NCBI GenBank assembly: GCA_028023455.1
Contig: JAQFVV010012405.1
Location: forward strand, 4,093,149-4,157,148
DNA: 64,000 bases
Direction of reading: 5' to 3'
Origin: Epiperipatus broadwayi
Lineage: Eukaryota; Onychophora; Udeonychophora; Euonychophora; Peripatidae
Positions 1 through 13,318 of the stretch are shown one piece after another. A model generated the notes under the pieces. It saw only the letters and a program-made list of their open reading frames with translations. It ran no database searches and was not told where the DNA came from. The position numbers and the translations under genes are program-made. Position 1 is the stretch's first letter; each line of letters starts with the position of its first letter.

Positions 1-45
1 CATGACCACACATATGTAGAAAAGATTAATAATCACCAATATACA
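1..45 (-). repeat. Truncated fragment of hammerhead fold-back family
   Basis: Bases 1-45 contain ATAATCACCAATATACA next to a relic of the segment ACATATATGTCGAAAAGAT, matching one arm of the family seen at 34832-35213, 49311-50899 and 62200-62355. Homology stops inside the ribozyme-like motif: the stem I strand ACCAA and the cleavage-site T are present but the catalytic core is missing. The rest of the element may lie outside the window. Confidence 0.5.
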
Positions 46-2383
46 AGTCGTATTATTCTCTTTTCTTCTTTAGGCGTTGCTGGCCTGACTTAATGATAGT
101 ATTAGCATAGAAATTGAATCTGGGATCTTTAGATTTATTTAAGATTACCTAATCAATTAAAACTATTCTGTGAAAGGCAACAGTCAATAGAAATTTCAAG
201 GTCTTCCTGATTTCCTCATTTTATCTTAAGAACAAATTGTACTTCTCATTTATTTTGAAAACTGCAATTTTTATTTTTGCTTTTGGATTTTCTAAGTTTG
301 CTTCAGAATTTGGTTTTAGGTTTTCAATACATTTTAATTTTAATTTTTTTAAATTTTACTTGGTGATCTTTTTGAAGTTCCAATCATGATTTCAATTGAA
401 AATTTTGCAAAAAAAAATGTAAATAGAACAATCCAATTTAGAAGAATTTAAAAACAAAAATTGCTGTAGGTTAGATTATTTCATGATCTTCTTTATATAT
501 TTTACTAAATAAATAATTCTTGGTCATTTTACTCTTTTAATTACCTTCATGAAGTTCACTGTTCATTAAATATTGCCAAATTACTCTAACAGACCTATAT
601 CAAAAGCACTGAACCAAAAGCAGATGTCTTCATAGAAGTCTTAAAGCAATTATATTTGGTCTTTCTGATAATCAAGAAGAAGCTGAATTTTAAAAATAGT
701 TCCAAAGAGTAATATGTCACAGTCAAATATTTTTATCTTAATATGTTATTATTTTATCCTTTGTAAGAAATAAAACTTAATATAAATTTATTTACAGTAT
801 TGACAATCTATAAGAGAAAGAAATAAGAATACAAAAAATAAAGAAGGTTAAACTTCACTGGTCTTAAAGCCAAAAATAAAAACACAGATTAAGATATATG
901 GTAATATTAAAAACCTTATGCTTGCATATCAGGTACATTTATCAATTTCAAAATTAAAGTGAATATAAATCATGATATATCATCCCAAAAGTACTAAATA
1001 AATATAAAATAAAAATACCATAAAAGTACAAAACTACTAAACAAATACAAAATGAAAGTATGAAATAAATGCAAAAACAAACTACTAAATAAGCAGAAAA
1101 CTAAAGTACAAAATGATACAACATATTGAAAAATATAAGGATAAAACAGAATAAAAAACTTGATTTGTTTTTTTTTTTTTAAAAAAAAAAAAAAAGAATT
1201 ACAAGAAAAGGGTATAAAGATATATGGCAAGAAGATTAATTTATCATTTCTAGAAGAGAACAATGAGATAGACTGAGACAGGCTAGCTCATCTTTTAATT
1301 CATAACTTCATCGGTTTGAACAATATAATAACACAATTTAAATAGAGATATTAATATTGTCATTTCATAAAAATAAAATGTTTGTATTGATGTCTTTCTG
1401 AGTCATAACTAATTGCATGTGTGGAAGTTCAGAACTTATTTTATTTGCAGTAATTTTAAAATGAAGGCATTTTTTTTTTATTAAGTGTACTTTAAGAGGG
1501 TAGAAATGGGCTTTGAGATTTTATACAAGTAGTGACAGTCTATTGTTAATGAATATACAAGTTGCAAAATGTTTAAGCAAGATATGTGCATAAAGGTAAT
1601 TCTTGCATATGCATAAACCTCATTTAGAATATTAATGAAATTATTGGGCCAGCGAAAATACAGTTTTATAAATAAAGATTACATATATAATTTGACATGC
1701 ATAAAGTGAATGATTTTTGAAATATGGGGAAAAAATTATCATAAAGAATTACTGTGACAAGTATTTTTTTTTTTTAATTATAATAAAAAAACTTTATTAA
1801 TAAAATAAATATTTACATTTTATGTAAGTAATTAAATAAGCATTTATTTTTATATAGTGCTATGTTTATAAATTGTAATACATTAAAGATCAGCCTTTCA
1901 AGCTATTGTGCATTCGCTTTTTTACGAGTGTTAATAATAAATAAATACTTTCATTCCCAACACAAGATATGTTACAGTTTTGTATACTAAAACCCAAAGA
2001 ATTTGATATATTTCACTATTAAGATGAAAAAGGCTCCAAACTATTAAATAGTTTTCTTCAACTCAAGGAGATTGACCTGTAACAATGTAATAGAAGGAGA
2101 CTCTAAGACATCAAGAAAATGCAACTCAAATGAGTGAAGCATGTAACAGAATGTTTGATTAGCCTAAGAAATAAGCCACCCAAAATAATTCCAACTTTTA
2201 CTCAAGACAAATGTTTATCTGATAATCTCACATAAAGTTATTCCAGGACCACCCCAGATTTGATTCATCATATTCCTTGGCAAGTATCTCAGACATTGAT
2301 TGAAATAAGTTCAAGCAGACAATATATTAAATAGTAATTTCTCTGATAAATGTAAAATTCAATGTTAAATTTAAAATATTTAT
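46..2383. other. AT-rich region without recognisable gene
   Basis: No coding potential or known element is recognised. Frames are closed by frequent TAA/TGA/TAG codons on both strands. A poly-T/poly-A palindrome sits near 1167-1195, and shorter A or T runs are scattered throughout. Most likely intergenic or intronic DNA. Confidence 0.6.
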
Positions 2384-2540
2384 TTTAATACTATATAAGG
2401 CTAAAACCTTAGTACATGCACCTTGAATGCTTAATTTTAGCAATGAAGCATTTAAGGTGCATGTACTAAGGTTTTAGCCTTATGTAAGTATTATGTGCTG
2501 ACATTGTGCTTAATAAGAATTAATATTTAATACTATATAA
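2384..2540. mobile_element. Small hairpin element with 15-bp flanking duplication
   Basis: Arms 2395-2432 and 2446-2483 are 38 bp each, inverted, with a single mismatch (GAATGCTT against AAGCATTT) around a 13-nt loop. TTTAATACTATATAA occurs at both 2384-2398 and 2526-2540 and so brackets hairpin plus right flank like a target-site duplication. The left repeat overlaps the hairpin by a few bases. There is no coding capacity. It resembles a fold-back or MITE-like insertion, but the family is not recognised. Confidence 0.6.
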
Positions 2541-5500
2541 AAATTATAATTTCATAAAAAATGAAAAAAGCTTTTTGTTTGATAAATACTAATAATTAGA
2601 AGAAACAATATGAATATCTCTGCGCAATTTGATTAACAGAATGTACTCACACTAAGAACTATGACAGCCTTGTCTTGTGATCTGATTAAAAAGTCTTTAA
2701 AAATGATAAATGCAGTTTTGAGACATTCAGTGTATCCCCAGAAATTCATCACCTAACTTTCAGCAACTTTTCATTAGGAGCTTCAACTATTGCATACAAG
2801 GAAGCTTAAGAAACTTATGCCTTAAATTAGGAATGAAATTATTAGAGAACTGTAATCAGAGCCACCACATGTGATAATGCAGATTGCACAGGACACAAAG
2901 ACATTTCTTTGGGCACTAAATCATAGCAATAATTAATAAAATTTGTATATAAATGAAAATGCTTAGATTTACGAATTACTCCATTGTTAGAAACATATTC
3001 TAACTATAAATATTTTTTATTTAAATGTAAGAGGATTTATTTTTTACTTAAATAGTTTGAAATATATATATATTCATGAGCTATATTAAACAGACATGCT
3101 CTGTTTCATCATAATAAGTAATAAAATTCATATGTAAATGAAAATCATCATCATTAGAAATGCATTATGATTGAAAATATTTTTTATTTAACTATAAGAG
3201 GATTATTTTTTAACTTAGACTTGGGACAACTGTTTGAAATATACTATTATATTGTCTATCATAGTGCTAAACTGAATAGATCTGCACATTTTGCAATGAT
3301 AATGAAACAAATATATATATATATATATTCTAACCTGGTCTTGTGCATCCTCACTTCAGAATAGTATATGATATAAAATAAAACGGGTTCTAGCTCAGTT
3401 AATAATTAATAAATAAAATATTCAGATATTAAAATTAAAATGTTTCACTAGCTCAAATTTAAAATACGAATAAGGTTCAGTTTATAAAAATAAATTAAAT
3501 AAATATTTAATATTTTCATGAGACTTGAAGTGAAAATACGGGTGACAAGATAGATTACATTGAGCCAATATCCCACAGGATACTACCTCAATGGCATAAG
3601 AACACTATCCTCCCTTATTACTATTTCAAATAACAAACTCATAGTATTCTTCCGACTTTAATAACTTCTACTCACTAAGATTAAGTTAATAATTACATCT
3701 TAATCTTCTATTTATAATAATCTAGCTCAATAAAATAATCTCAGGTTCATAAAGTTTATTCTAAGTTAATTTAAAATACGGTAGTAAAATATGAGAAGGG
3801 ATTTTGTCATAATCTACTACACTGAAACTAATAATAAATAATAATAATAATATTCTTCATTGTTTAACTACTACTGGATATCTTTTCTTTTTGTTATATT
3901 TTTATTTCCATAATAAAATAATAAAATAATTTTATTTAATCTTTTATCTTCATGTAATAATATAATAAATACATGGTAGCATATGATAATCTGATAAACA
4001 AAGGAAATGTGGCAACTGATAGCATATAATTCAGTATACTATTGTGATAACTGATTTATGATCAATAAAACAATGTAAAATTATAATTATTTAATTAAAA
4101 GAATACCAATAAAATATTTAAATTCTTAAATAATTCTCTATTTATCTTTTTGTGCAAAATTATATATTTGTTTCAATTGTTATGAATATATCATGATTTC
4201 ATGCAGTGAAGTGGAGAAATAAACAATCAAGACACAAAAATTTTAAAAAACAAATTTTAACAAAGTTTATTAGCAACAACAAATAAAATAAACAATTTAT
4301 GTTCACTATTTACAATGGATATTCTTATTTTCTACTTTATATTTTATCTACTGAGTTAAAAAAAAATTATAGTTTAGTTATATCTTTATTTAGACTTAAG
4401 ATAAAATAAAAATGTTACCATTTGGTTTCTCGGTACGGTTAACTTATTGCAAATATATTTACTTTTTTATTAGCAAAATATTTCATCCTTAATATTATTA
4501 AAACTAGCTTATTTTTAAAAACATTCATAGGAAAACATTCTACCGAAAAAACAAAATTAACTTTATAATGAGTATGGATTTCTTAAAAAAAAATTAAACA
4601 AATTTTCATCTTGCAAAGTCAAAGATGTTACATAAAATATTCATCCAAAATTCAGTACTAGATTTTAGTGTTTTATCACACGATGTTTACTAATCATAAT
4701 ATACTCTTATTTAGCCTTACTTTAATATGATATAAGTGTAATCATCGACATATTCCTATTATTCAATAAATAAAATTATATCATGCCTATTCTCTATAAC
4801 ATTTATTTTGTATATTATTGTATTTTAAAAATATGCAATAATTATTTTTCTCTTAAAAAAAATAATAATAAAGCATTTAAAAATAATTAACATTTCAAAG
4901 AAAATATCTTGTTTAGATACTCTATTCCAAAATTTACATTTCATTTCCGAAATAAAATTCAAAATATATTCTATGATTCTTTCTTTTCCTTTAGGATTCA
5001 TTGGACCTTCAATTTTAAGTTATAAAATTATATTCCTTCTAAGCAAATAAACCAATCTTATACAAAACGATAGCATAACCTAAGTTCTAAATTATTTATC
5101 ATTTCCTTTCAAAATATCTTACCGAAACGATGCAGTTACATGAAATAAAGATAGCGAAATAGATGTATAGGATTTAAGGAAGAAAGCTATAGTATCACTC
5201 ATAATATATCTCAAAAACATAGCACAGTGCAAAGAGGTATGACCTTTACCTGTCTAATAACCTCTAATACATGGACGATGTTAAAGCTATTTCTTCAGCT
5301 TTATTAGAACATCAAATATTTAAATAAATATAAAACACTGTCCAAATAAAATGTGTACCAGTCATAGGGCTTTTTTAACTATGCTGATATCCACACAAAG
5401 ACTAAATATTATTTCTATTCCTTATCATATCCTATTTCTTAAAATATCATCTTGGTTTCCTGTTCACTAAGTACTTCCAAGCTACTATCTCAACATTATT

Positions 5501-8500
5501 TCTCAAGATTTTCCACATCTTACATCGATAAATAACTATCTGCATTTACAAATCAATAAATAAAATTCACTGATAATTTTAAAACAATCTAGCTGTTCCA
5601 TAAGAAAGTCTGTCCACTTCATCATTCTGTATGCTTAATCATATATAATCTAATCAGACAATATTTGAATATCCTAACATGAAAATTTTAAAAGAATCAC
5701 ATAATTATTTGTTATTACGTTGGATTATATCACTAATATATAAAAAAAAAAAATAATTGTATGCATATTTTCAAATCAATCCTATCTCATAATGTTTTTT
5801 AAAATGTTGTATGAAAATGTGTTACATATAATTAAAACTTTTACACTTCATTTTTACTATCCATAGATGATCTAAAGAAAACAAAAATATACATTATAAA
5901 TTATTAATAGTCATTATTATTACCAAAATAACCTTTATCAGGTCATCATATTCAGTAGGCTTCTTCATCCACTAGATACCGATCATTGCGAACATAAAGA
6001 AATATACATTCATACACTTTATTTTAAAATATATTCTTATCTAAATTATTAGATTATTCCATTATAAAATTTATATATCATCAACAAATTAATATTTTAT
6101 GTTTTCCTAATTTTATAAAAAAAATTTAGATTTAAACTAGGTTAATAAAATAAAAGGAATCAAAACTATAATTACATATTTTCTTGACAATAGTTCCTGA
6201 TAAGTCCAAAATGTTTATTTTTTTTTTCTCTAGAGTTTCCTAAGTGTTCTCCTTAAAGCGTGTTAAAGTTTAAAAATAAAAATAAATATTAATCCATTTA
6301 GTAAAATTTATAGAAAATAATCCTTGGTTTTAGTATTTAGGATGATAATTATTAAATCATAATATTAATTAATCCCGTGAAATTTCTTCAATATTCTCTG
6401 CCGATGCAGCGTATCCGATGCATCTTCCATCTAATTTAGCTTTAAAAATACTTGGTAAACTTTTTTTTTTTACAATATTTCCATGGATCCATTTTTTATT
6501 CAACTATGTGTTCACTTTTTTTTTTTATAAGTTTCCATCCTTAATAAATTTAAACTTTTGTTTGGTATTTTTATATAAATGACTTTAAAAAAAAAAAAAA
6601 TTCAAGTACTTTTAAACAAATGTTTTCTAAATACATTTTAAAACAATTCTAAGACTGGATGTTTTAATATCAAAAAACGCTTCAGTAACATATTCTCCTG
6701 GGTTCTTTCTTTAACTCTTGACAATATTTTTTAAAAATGTTACCTTCAGAAAGGATATAACATTTAACTTCTTTTGATATAATATTATATAGAATGATTC
6801 ATAAGATATAATTGTTTTATTACTATTTTTAAAAAATAAATCTTGGATAAACTTATAAATAATACGTCTCAATACATTTTTTTTAGACTCCGTATAATGT
6901 CTGAACTGAGGGTTTTATGCACTAGAACAGTTCTCCGGTGAAGCATTAATAAAGCTGTATCAAAATATTCCAAAAACATTTTTATATTATTAGAATTTAT
7001 ATCCATTTTATTCCACAGTATATCCATCTTTTCATTGCGAAGTTTAGGTCAAATTTCAGATAAAATAATCCTGGCAAGTACTTTAAAAAACTAGCAATCC
7101 ATTTTCACGAAGTTTCTAAATATATTATTTTTTTAAACTCTCTTTTGCAAAATACTTCTTAAAAATTATCAATTGGTTTCTGCAAATAAAACTATAAGAA
7201 AGTATTAAAAATTGACTAAAATAAAAATTTAAAAAATACTATCTCTTTGATAACTGCTAATATACCTTTCTCTGGTTTCAATACATTATTAAATCTCCCC
7301 TGATACCCCCCATGCAATTTATATTTATAGTCTGTAAGAATACCTCATTTGATTGGTTGATTCTTACTTTTAGCTTGAGAACAAATTTACATATTTTTAG
7401 TTTTTTACAGAATTGAATCTTTAAAATAAAAATTTATGATGTAATAACTCAAAAATATTATTTAAAATACTACTTTTAAATCAATTATTACTTTATCAAA
7501 ATTATTTAAACATTTAAAATAACTTTTAAAATAATTTTAATAACCTATTCCATCTTTAATATTTCATTTATCTTGTTTTGTTTAAACAAAATATTTAATT
7601 TTTATATTATGAGTGTATTCGTCTTTATTACATCATTTAAGCATGTTATACGATAGTTAACTTAATATTTAATATTTGGTTTATGCTAGGTGATAATTCC
7701 ATCGAATTCTATAATGCAATCTTTTAAAATATTTTAAACTTTGTTATTAATTCAAACAAGCAGTGTGTGTGAAAGTATGCATTATACAAGTCACATGATC
7801 AATAACTTTGACAGATGATTTTTTAATCTATTTCTCTGCCCAGATTTATAAAATTGATACACTTATTATATTTAATAATATAATTATAAAAATTTGGAAA
7901 AATAATTTAAAATATAGAATTAAATACAATTTTCACCATCATAAAGTTTATATTTAAAATGTACTATATTAATTTTGACTATTAAATATGATTATAAATT
8001 TAAACATAGCATTTATTAACTATAAGTTTTAAACTATTAAAATCGAATTTTTTAAATATACTTTTAATAATTATAGCTGTGTTATTTAATATGGCCAGCT
8101 TTTACAACCATATGCAACAATATTTAAAGCTTTACATAACTATTTTTAAATGATTCGCTATAATTTTATATACTACGTATTTTCTTTACTTCAAATTGTA
8201 CTTTATAATATAATTGACAAACCATAATTAATAGATCAAAAGAACATATTCTAAAATTTAAAATTTTTAGTAATTGACTGAGATGGACTATTACTGACCT
8301 ATAGAAAAGGGCACAATATATATATATTGAACCGCCCACCTTCCCTTCCACACCTCAACTAACTAATAATACCATGACAAAAACGACAACAACTAAATAT
8401 ATCAACTATTACTTTCCTTTGCTTTGCCTTACTAAATTACCCAGTCTTCGAAGGTGTTTAGTCCTCAGGTAAAGTGTAAATTATTATCAGTAGTAAACTA

Positions 8501-10454
8501 CCAACAACACCAACACTCGACTACCAAACCAACACTGACCAAATAAACACTTTATTTTTTTTAAAGAAGAAAAAACCCTTTAGGCACCAGTTAATTACAG
8601 TGTAATTAACATGTCCATCTGATCAACCCAATTTGATACCTGAGATCCCCGCTAGCTCAATTGGTTTCTAATCACCCTCTAACAGAACAATAACTTGTAT
8701 ATCAAATACACCGCCCAAAACTACTACTACTATTAAAAAAATACTACAATAATTAAATAAACTGTACTAGATAACAAAGAAAACATCTACTCTAATACTT
8801 CAATTTTATAGATAAATAATAAATATTATTATACTAAATGCAGAAAACATTTACGTCTTTAAACCAACAAATCCTTATTTTAAAATAATATTGTAATCTC
8901 CTTATTGCTTCAATTTTAAAATCTATTATTTATTATCAATGGTTAGATTTTTTTCTTCCCACTTTATTAAAATATATTATTATACTTACCTTCACGTATT
9001 AAAAAATAAACATAAACATTTTAAGAAAAATAGTTTAAGTATTTTCTTTTATTTAAAATAAATCAATTGTTTTATCCTATAATTAAAACATGCACACTTT
9101 CTTTTTTAAATTAAAATAGGCATTTTAATACATCAACATAATAAATAAATTATACACGTTACATTAGTTTCGAACTCACACATATGTGCATGCAATGTCT
9201 TTAAATATTATTCAGTATAGAAGCTGATATCATTTATTATTATTATTCCAAAACATTATCTCATGAAGTTTAAAGTCTTATTTTCTTAAAGATTAATTCA
9301 TAAAATTTAAAGTTTATTTAATACAGTTTATCTTTTATTTTTAAAAGGAAAATCAGGAATGAGATGATATTAAAGTCAATAATTACCTAGGATTTTATAA
9401 GTTCAATATGACATACACGGCACAATACAACTTCTTTAAAATCATTTACGACCGGTTAACAACTCTTCCTTGGATCCTGTGATACTGTATGACTTTCATG
9501 GCTTGTTTAGCATACACACACTCCGTTACTTATTTAATTTATTTGACCATGGTTTCCTTCTGAACTAATTGCAGATCTTAATGCATAGAGAGGCTCTGGT
9601 TGACTGCACACCGCGATGATTTAACAGTGCAACATGTTTGGAAATTTAACAGTTTAAATAACTGTTATATTTGTTGGCTCAAGAATTATTTTAAAAAGAG
9701 AGCTCCAAATAGCAAAATGTTGAAATATTTATACTATTTTTAAACAATGGAAAAACTTTATTAACAGCAGCATCTATTGTCTTGTGAAATTATCAGCTTT
9801 TTGCTTCTATTTTCTTTAAAACTTTCACACACACACACACATTTAATTGTTTTATTATAAGATAAAACAAATTTTTTTTATTATTTTATTATAAATTAAT
9901 CAAAATAATATTAAATCATTTTTATTATAAGACCCTTTTTTTAAAATAAATAAAAAAAATCTTATCATTTTTAAAGGCATTTATGGTTTATTTTTATTTA
10001 ATAATAAATCCCCCCCCCGCTCTTTAGTTTTACATTTTATTCTTTCAATTTTATGTTTTTAAAAGGCAAGATTTATAAAATTAATTAAATATCAATGTAC
10101 TTTGGTACAATATATATATATATGAAAATGTTCAAATTACCTTTATTTAAATATCCTTATTTGTATAAAAAATGGCACTATTGATAAATTATTGTAGAAT
10201 AATCTTATTTAAATCATTACCTCATAGTAATTATGCATTGTAGATAATTTGGTTTTATCAGTTACATTTCGAAAAAATTTTTGTCTTATGATCAGTAATG
10301 ATGCAAGGTTAGAATATTGAAATATGGACTTTGAGAATTCATTCCAGTGCAGTCTTGAAATTTTTTGGAATACTGATATTATTCTTCCTTTCTTTTTAAT
10401 ATTAGTATTATCTTTTTTTAATACTGATGTAATTTTTATTACATTTTACTACTC
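2541..10454. other. AT-rich region without recognisable gene
   Basis: A long A+T-rich stretch with homopolymer runs, short (TA)n tracts (3310-3330 and 10108-10123), a short (CA)n tract at 9826-9841 and a C run near 10010. The only frames of about 60 codons lack homology I recognise and have no codon structure. Somewhat less AT-rich pieces (8330-8700, 9460-9640) show nothing identifiable. Confidence 0.55.
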
Positions 10455-10560
10455 TGCTTTTCACTGAATTTGGACTGTCGTGGAATTTGTTATTTAGGTA
10501 AAATTTGTAATTGATTCATAAAATTACCCGAATACATGACAGTCCAAATCCAAAGAAAAC
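10455..10560. repeat. Imperfect inverted repeat
   Basis: ATTTGGACTGTC at 10468-10479 is exactly inverted as GACAGTCCAAAT at 10538-10549. Weaker pairing extends outward (CTGCTTTTCACTGAA against an AAAGAAAACAG segment). An inner inverted pair, GGTAAAATTT with AAAATTACC, lies in the loop. Probably a decayed fold-back element. Confidence 0.5.
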
Positions 10561-11451
10561 AGAATTAGTAAAAAAAATATTTTTTAAAAGGATATTATTG
10601 CATGCATTTCATTAAAATGGTATTATCATTTAATGTCCCTCTGTTGATAATAGGAACTATATAGCATCACTTATAATTGCTCTATTGAGAAAGTACCTAC
10701 AAAATTCTTTATCTATTCTAGTGGAAAAAAAAACAATTGTTTGATTTTTTTAGTTATAATAATCTATCATTAAACAAAATAAAATACAGAATATAGTATA
10801 AAGACTTTCTAAAATTTAATGAACAAACAATATAGGTATGAAAATGTCTTTCCTTAAATAGATGTAATGTAAATTCTTAAAAACCTTAGATACCTACCTG
10901 GCTATATAGCATGATTAAGTTTCTATATTTAAATAACTAATATAAAAATAAATAAATCTATTACTGAATGACTATTTAAGAAACTAATTTTGTTAATAAA
11001 AACAAAAATTATGCATAAGAGATTTTAAATGAAACAAAATAAAAAACAGTACTTATATTTAACAAGCTAATACATTGCTCAGAGTTGATGTAATTAAATC
11101 TAATCATTATTTTCTACTGATGCAAGTTGAGTTAATATGTAAATAAAAAGGTAAAAGTGCAAATAATTATAATATTTTAATATTCTACTGTCTTTTGTTA
11201 AAAAAAAAAAATTATATAGAATTTTTTTATTTTAATTAACTAATTTTATTTCATAGGTGGGAGGGATAACTTTTTTATATTATAAAAAAACATTTAGATA
11301 TTTTAAAAAAAGTCATATATCACATAACCCCATTTCTTTTTTAAGCTTATAAAATATAAACAAAGAGCTTTGCTAACTGCTCAACAAGCTTTGTGGTAAA
11401 TGTTTAGCCAGAGAAAGCATTTAAAATATCTCTACCAGAAGTCACACCCAA

Positions 11452-11495
11452 ACCCCTGACCAATGGTTTCATACTTTGGTACTCCTCAGACAGGT
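11452..11495 (-). ncRNA. Hammerhead-ribozyme-like motif (arm of fold-back)
   Basis: Minus-strand order: stem I strand ACCTGT (11490-11495); CTGAGGA (11483-11489), which fits CUGANGA; stem II GTAC/GTAT closed by loop CAAA (11471-11482); GAA (11468-11470); stem III ACC/GGT with loop ATT (11459-11467); cleavage-position C (11458); stem I strand AGGGGT (11452-11457). Every invariant core residue is present, and the order is that of a type I hammerhead with short stem III, as described in Penelope-like elements. Stem I has one G/G mismatch and one G-U pair. Activity is inferred from layout only. Confidence 0.6.
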
Positions 11496-11523
11496 GCTAT
11501 CTAGTGTCTGAAACTACCCTAAC

Positions 11524-11567
11524 ACCTCTCTGAGGAGTTCCAAGACACACAACCATTGGTCAGGGGT
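11524..11567 (+). ncRNA. Degenerate hammerhead-like motif (opposite arm)
   Basis: Counterpart of the 11452-11495 motif in the right arm, read on plus. Stem I ACCTCT/AGGGGT is fully paired with one G-U, CTGAGGA is intact (11530-11536), stem III ACC/GGT and the cleavage C (11561) are intact. The stem II segment has lost its pairing and the GAA before stem III reads ACA, so this copy should be inactive. Confidence 0.5.
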
Positions 11568-11661
11568 TTGGGTGTGTTTCTGGTAGAGATATTTTAAATG
11601 CTTTCTCTGGCTAAGCATTTATCACAAAGCTTGTTGAGCAATTAGCAAAGCTCTTTGTTTA

Positions 11662-12739
11662 CATTTAGATATTTTTTAAATTTTTTTTGTCTAACTTACA
11701 AATATAGATATATTAAAATTGACAAATTGGTACTTAAAATGTATAAACAAGTACTTATTAATTATAAATTATAAATATGATTTTGAATTAATATTTCAGA
11801 AAACAAACTAAAATACATATAATGCAATAAAATATATTTTATTTTTAATGTTTTATTTCAAATTCATTAATAACATCATCCAACTTTATTTTTTATGAAT
11901 TCTGATGCAGTAGATAAAAATGCTAATGAAGAGAGTCATTTTTGACCTATGCAAATTTCACATTAACATGATTAGAACATTGCTAAACATTTAAGTGCAC
12001 ACACATACACAACTGAAAAATCTGTGTAACTCATAATCAGTGCTTCTATGTGTGAATTACTTTGCATGTAATATTCATTGTAGGACCAACAAATTACAGA
12101 ATTTTGCCAAAAAAAAAGAAAACATAGTTTCACTTAGCATGTGATAAAATGTTTTATTTTTTTATTTTCACAAAAGACAGATTATGTAGGTCTGGGTCTT
12201 GATAAATGTGAAGACTTGTATTATTGCACTGCCCTCAGGCCACTAAACTAGGAGTATTGAAATTTAGCTTACATATGTCAGCTCTGGCTACAATAATGGG
12301 CATCAGTTGCCAGAGCTTATGATTGATAGGGTTAAAAGAAGAAAAATTGAATCATACTTCTTTATCATAGCTATGGATTAAATATACACCACTTTGAGTG
12401 TATATTATGATTTTCTAAGTGGGACAGTAAATCAGACTGAGAGATGTAGTCTTGAAATGTAGAACTTATGGGATAATAGATACTTAGTTGAGAGGCCATT
12501 GGTAAAGCCTTAGCCTTGTATTTTTTTGCCTGAACCAATCATAAAAATGTATTAAATCCTGAACCATCAAATCTATTGGGAATAATGTTTTTAATATTTG
12601 CAAAACATTAAAAACATTTAGATAAACCAACCCTATTTTTTTTCTGTTGAAAAATATAAAGCCAAGAAAATCTGTTATAACAAATTAATTAATTAGTGAA
12701 CATTGGATACTATAGGCCTTTAAGCTTTTTTATCTTTTT
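11662..12739. other. AT-rich region without recognisable gene
   Basis: No gene or known repeat recognised. A somewhat less AT-rich piece (12180-12330, including TGCCAGAGCTTATGATTG) could be part of an unidentified repeat, but I see no second copy in the window. Confidence 0.5.
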
Positions 12740-13210
12740 TTAATATCTTTCTGTTGTGCCAGTTTAAAATGGTGTGATATTGTATGTATTGTGTATAATA
12801 CCATGGACAAATTTTAATTTACTAAACTGCTTTAATACATTATTTATTTAAAGCTAAATTTAGTTTTTTGTGCCATTTTTGTTTAAGATTTATCTCCTTT
12901 CTGTTGCACACTTAAGTAGTTTGTTTATGTTTCTAAACAAGCTGGGAATATATTGAAATCGCATGTAATTTTATATAATAGAAATGACACTATTTGGCAT
13001 ATCCTGATTATAAATAAAGCTATTTGATGATACCACTTTTAATCCAACCCTCACATAGATCATTTTAAATTAATAATCACCAGGAAATATAATTCATATT
13101 TCTTTTAGAATTCTCCAGTATGATCTTTATCCAATGGGAATATGTACTTTGACCATCATCATTCTAATGACTAATCAAGATCCTGGTTCAGGACCTTTAT
13201 ATTACATAAA
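12740..13210 (+). repeat. Dispersed repeat X, copy 1
   Basis: Diverged direct similarity to 24060-24560. Shared landmarks in order are an ATGG..AAATTT(T)AATT segment, TTTATTTAAA.., CTAAGTAG/TTAAGTAGTTTG, GCTGGGAATAT/GCTGAGAATAT, and a 3' block containing TTTAGAATTCTCCAGTATG versus TTAGAGTTTTCCAATATG followed by ATCATCATTCTAAT. Both copies are non-coding; the family is unrecognised. Confidence 0.5.
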
Positions 13211-13318
13211 ATAATATATATTTATCATGATAAATAGTTATATTAATGTATGCAGAGTGTAAATAAACTAAGTATTCACACACATTCATATATCTATCTA
13301 TTTTTCTGATTAGTATTA

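Larger units (their letters stand above)
11357..11661. mobile_element. 305-bp fold-back element with hammerhead-like core
   Basis: The two halves are near-perfect reverse complements, from TAAACAAAGAGCTTTGCT on the left to AGCAAAGCTCTTTGTTTA on the right, with few mismatches in about 140-bp arms and a short central loop near 11497-11522. There is no open frame. The left arm, read on the minus strand, carries a complete hammerhead-like core (separate entry); the right arm on the plus strand carries a mutated version. High arm identity suggests a recent insertion or arm correction. No target-site duplication was found. Confidence 0.8.

Noticed and set aside
994-1263. 89-codon Phe/Leu-rich minus-strand frame
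   Set aside because: Hydrophobicity follows from A/T composition and a T12/A15 palindrome inside the frame; no homology recognised.
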